NCBI GenBank assembly: GCA_934163035.1
Contig: CAKPJX010000008.1
Coordinates: 1 to 54,282, forward strand
Direction: 5' to 3'
Source: an uncultured Bacilli bacterium
GTDB taxonomy: Bacteria > Bacillota_I > Bacilli_A > RF39 > UBA660
Length of the DNA stretch: 54,282 nucleotides
Of the stretch, positions 53,526-54,282 are shown one piece after another. Positions within the stretch are counted from its first letter, which is position 1. Every line of letters starts with the position of its first letter. A model generated the notes under the pieces. That model did no database searches and was not told the DNA's origin. It saw nothing but the letters and a program-made list of their open reading frames with translations. The position numbers and the translations under genes are program-made.

Positions 53526-53648
53526 AAAAAAGCCCAAGATAACAATATCTTGAGCAAAATAAAGTTACCTTATAGATCTAGCATTACCACCTAAATTAAT
53601 AGGTTGGTGTGGCTTCACAGGGCTAGTCCCTCCACCACTCTTTATAAG
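53526..53648 (-). promoter_or_regulatory. SAM-I (S-box) riboswitch with terminator
   Basis: Minus-strand leader. P1 is CTTATA/TATAAG (53648-53643 with 53574-53569). The core reads AGAGTGGTGGAGGGACTAGC, then TGTGAAGCC, CAACC and GGTGGTAATGCTA, which are S-box landmarks. An expression-platform terminator follows (GCTCAAGATA / TATCTTGGGC, T6, 53526-53555). SAM binding should stop transcription before metK. Confidence 0.95.
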
Positions 53649-53657
53649 TACAAATTA

Positions 53658-53686
53658 ATTGTAGCACTAAATTAATAAATTGAAAA
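53658..53686 (-). promoter_or_regulatory. Probable promoter of the SAM-I riboswitch transcript
   Basis: TTTTCA (53686-53681), 17 nt, TACAAT (53663-53658) on the minus strand, placing the start of RNA at about 53650, the edge of P1. Confidence 0.55.
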
Positions 53687-53728
53687 TAATAAATTGAATA
53701 TTTAACAAAATATTTACATAGTTAAATT

Positions 53729-54282
53729 CTAATTAACCTGAGCCTGCTTTTGTCTATATTTTATAAACATAGTTGAACCAACTCCTATTACTAATAAACC
53801 TACTAAAGTATAAAGAATTGTTCCAAGTCCTCCAGTTGATGGAAGTAATCCCATTTTGGTATTAGTAATAGTCAAATTATAAAGACCATTAGTCAAAGAA
53901 AGTTTATCTTTTGATACTTCAATAACATCAGTCATTAATCTGTATCCTGTTACTGCTTTTACTTGTTTTAAGTAATACGTGCTAGTATCATCAATTCCTT
54001 TAAATAGTGCTGTTCCGTCTGTTCCAATTGTTATCTTATCTCCTACTGGAATTGTACATTCTTTATCAGAATATAATTGAAATTCTGCTCCAGACAAAAT
54101 ATTTGAATTATTATCCTCATTAGTAACAGTCATTCCGTACGTATATACTATGTTAGTATTGCTAAAAACTCCTAATACCTTACTTATAACTTCATCTGTT
54201 GGCTTAGTTCCTATATCCATATATGGATCTTTTAAATATGTCATTTCAGTTATTATCTTGTTGCCTGAATTTTCTGGATGCG
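53729..54282 (-). CDS. C-terminal part of a second SpaA-type pilin (LPSTG), cut by the window edge
   Basis: The frame is open to the window end, continuing before the first Met with HPENSGNKIITE, so this is the C-terminal part of a longer gene. A D2-type end (LKDPYMDIGT) leads into a SpaA/prealbumin domain (ILSGAEFQLYS, E-box YYLKQVKAVTGY with Gln for Glu). LPSTGG, a hydrophobic span and KYRQKQ follow. The tail is close to that of the major pilin at 13127 (GGLGTILYTL in both). It is probably a backbone pilin of a second pilus locus that extends beyond the window. Confidence 0.9.
   Translation of the reverse strand, partial: HPENSGNKIITEMTYLKDPYMDIGTKPTDEVISKVLGVFSNTNIVYTYGMTVTNEDNNSNILSGAEFQLYSDKECTIPVGDKITIGTDGTALFKGIDDTSTYYLKQVKAVTGYRLMTDVIEVSKDKLSLTNGLYNLTITNTKMGLLPSTGGLGTILYTLVGLLVIGVGSTMFIKYRQKQAQVN

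Noticed and set aside
1..54282. Mycoplasma-type code with TGA as Trp, suggested by the AT richness and short ClpB
   Set aside because: TGA works as a stop in several genes (9470, 32617, 33591) and Trp is encoded by TGG.

Overview
The window is AT-rich bacterial DNA using the standard bacterial code (TGA and TAG both act as stops, Trp is TGG). It looks like a low-GC Bacillota of the Bacilli / Erysipelotrichia / 'Tenericutes-related gut' type. The evidence is CIRCE (HrcA) heat-shock operators, a T-box, a SAM-I (S-box) riboswitch, a glmS ribozyme, sortase-anchored surface proteins with LPxTG-like signals, and spore-coat and exosporium-type genes (CotJ, collagen-like GPT proteins, a YjcZ-like microprotein). 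Species cannot be named from sequence alone. No insertion sequence, CRISPR array, rRNA or phage structural module was seen.

Layout from left to right. 1-3.1 kb: htpG under a CIRCE-controlled promoter, then an unknown gene. 3.1-5.9 kb: an InlB-repeat LPATG surface protein. 5.9-7.7 kb: two collagen-like (GPT)n proteins on the opposite strand. 7.7-11.6 kb: membrane and zinc-ribbon proteins, a zinc alcohol dehydrogenase and a GT2-TPR glycosyltransferase. 11.6-21.7 kb: a lone type IV-type prepilin followed by a five-gene sortase-assembled pilus operon read leftwards (vWA adhesin, LPQTG protein, ancillary pilin, major pilin, class C sortase). 21.8-24 kb: a short-form clpB with CIRCE and a consensus promoter. 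24-28 kb: unknown genes, a FAD/Rieske oxidoreductase and a cotJ operon in which CotJA and CotJB are fused. 28.1 kb: tRNA-His. 28.5-30.5 kb: metG with a T-box leader.

30.6-33.6 kb is an extremely AT-rich accessory-looking island on the plus strand. It has a gene broken by an in-frame amber codon, then a tightly overlapping four-gene operon: a sigma-region-2-like protein, a possible region-4-like partner, a 47-residue membrane microprotein, and a degenerate-HTH protein. The last two share a near-identical GNNN-x-IS motif, at the C-terminus of one and the N-terminus of the other. This is the most unusual arrangement in the window.

33.6-39.5 kb: DUF2752 and DUF4234 membrane proteins, folD, a vWA/MucBP surface protein with its own class-B-like sortase behind a dense cluster of palindromes and direct repeats, a DUF3298 protein and a YjcZ-like peptide. 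39.5-42.6 kb: glmS with its ribozyme and a single-domain Hsp100 ATPase. 42.6-52.4 kb: a cation diffusion facilitator and two ABC systems, with a possible PBECR4-type protein between them. 52.4-53.7 kb: metK behind a SAM-I riboswitch. The right edge cuts through a second LPSTG pilin.

Themes: surface display by two sortases, spore coat/exosporium, protein quality control under HrcA, and methionine/SAM and amino-sugar control by three different RNA elements. Start codons were moved from the longest ORF where a Shine-Dalgarno sequence decided the matter, and this is stated in the entries.
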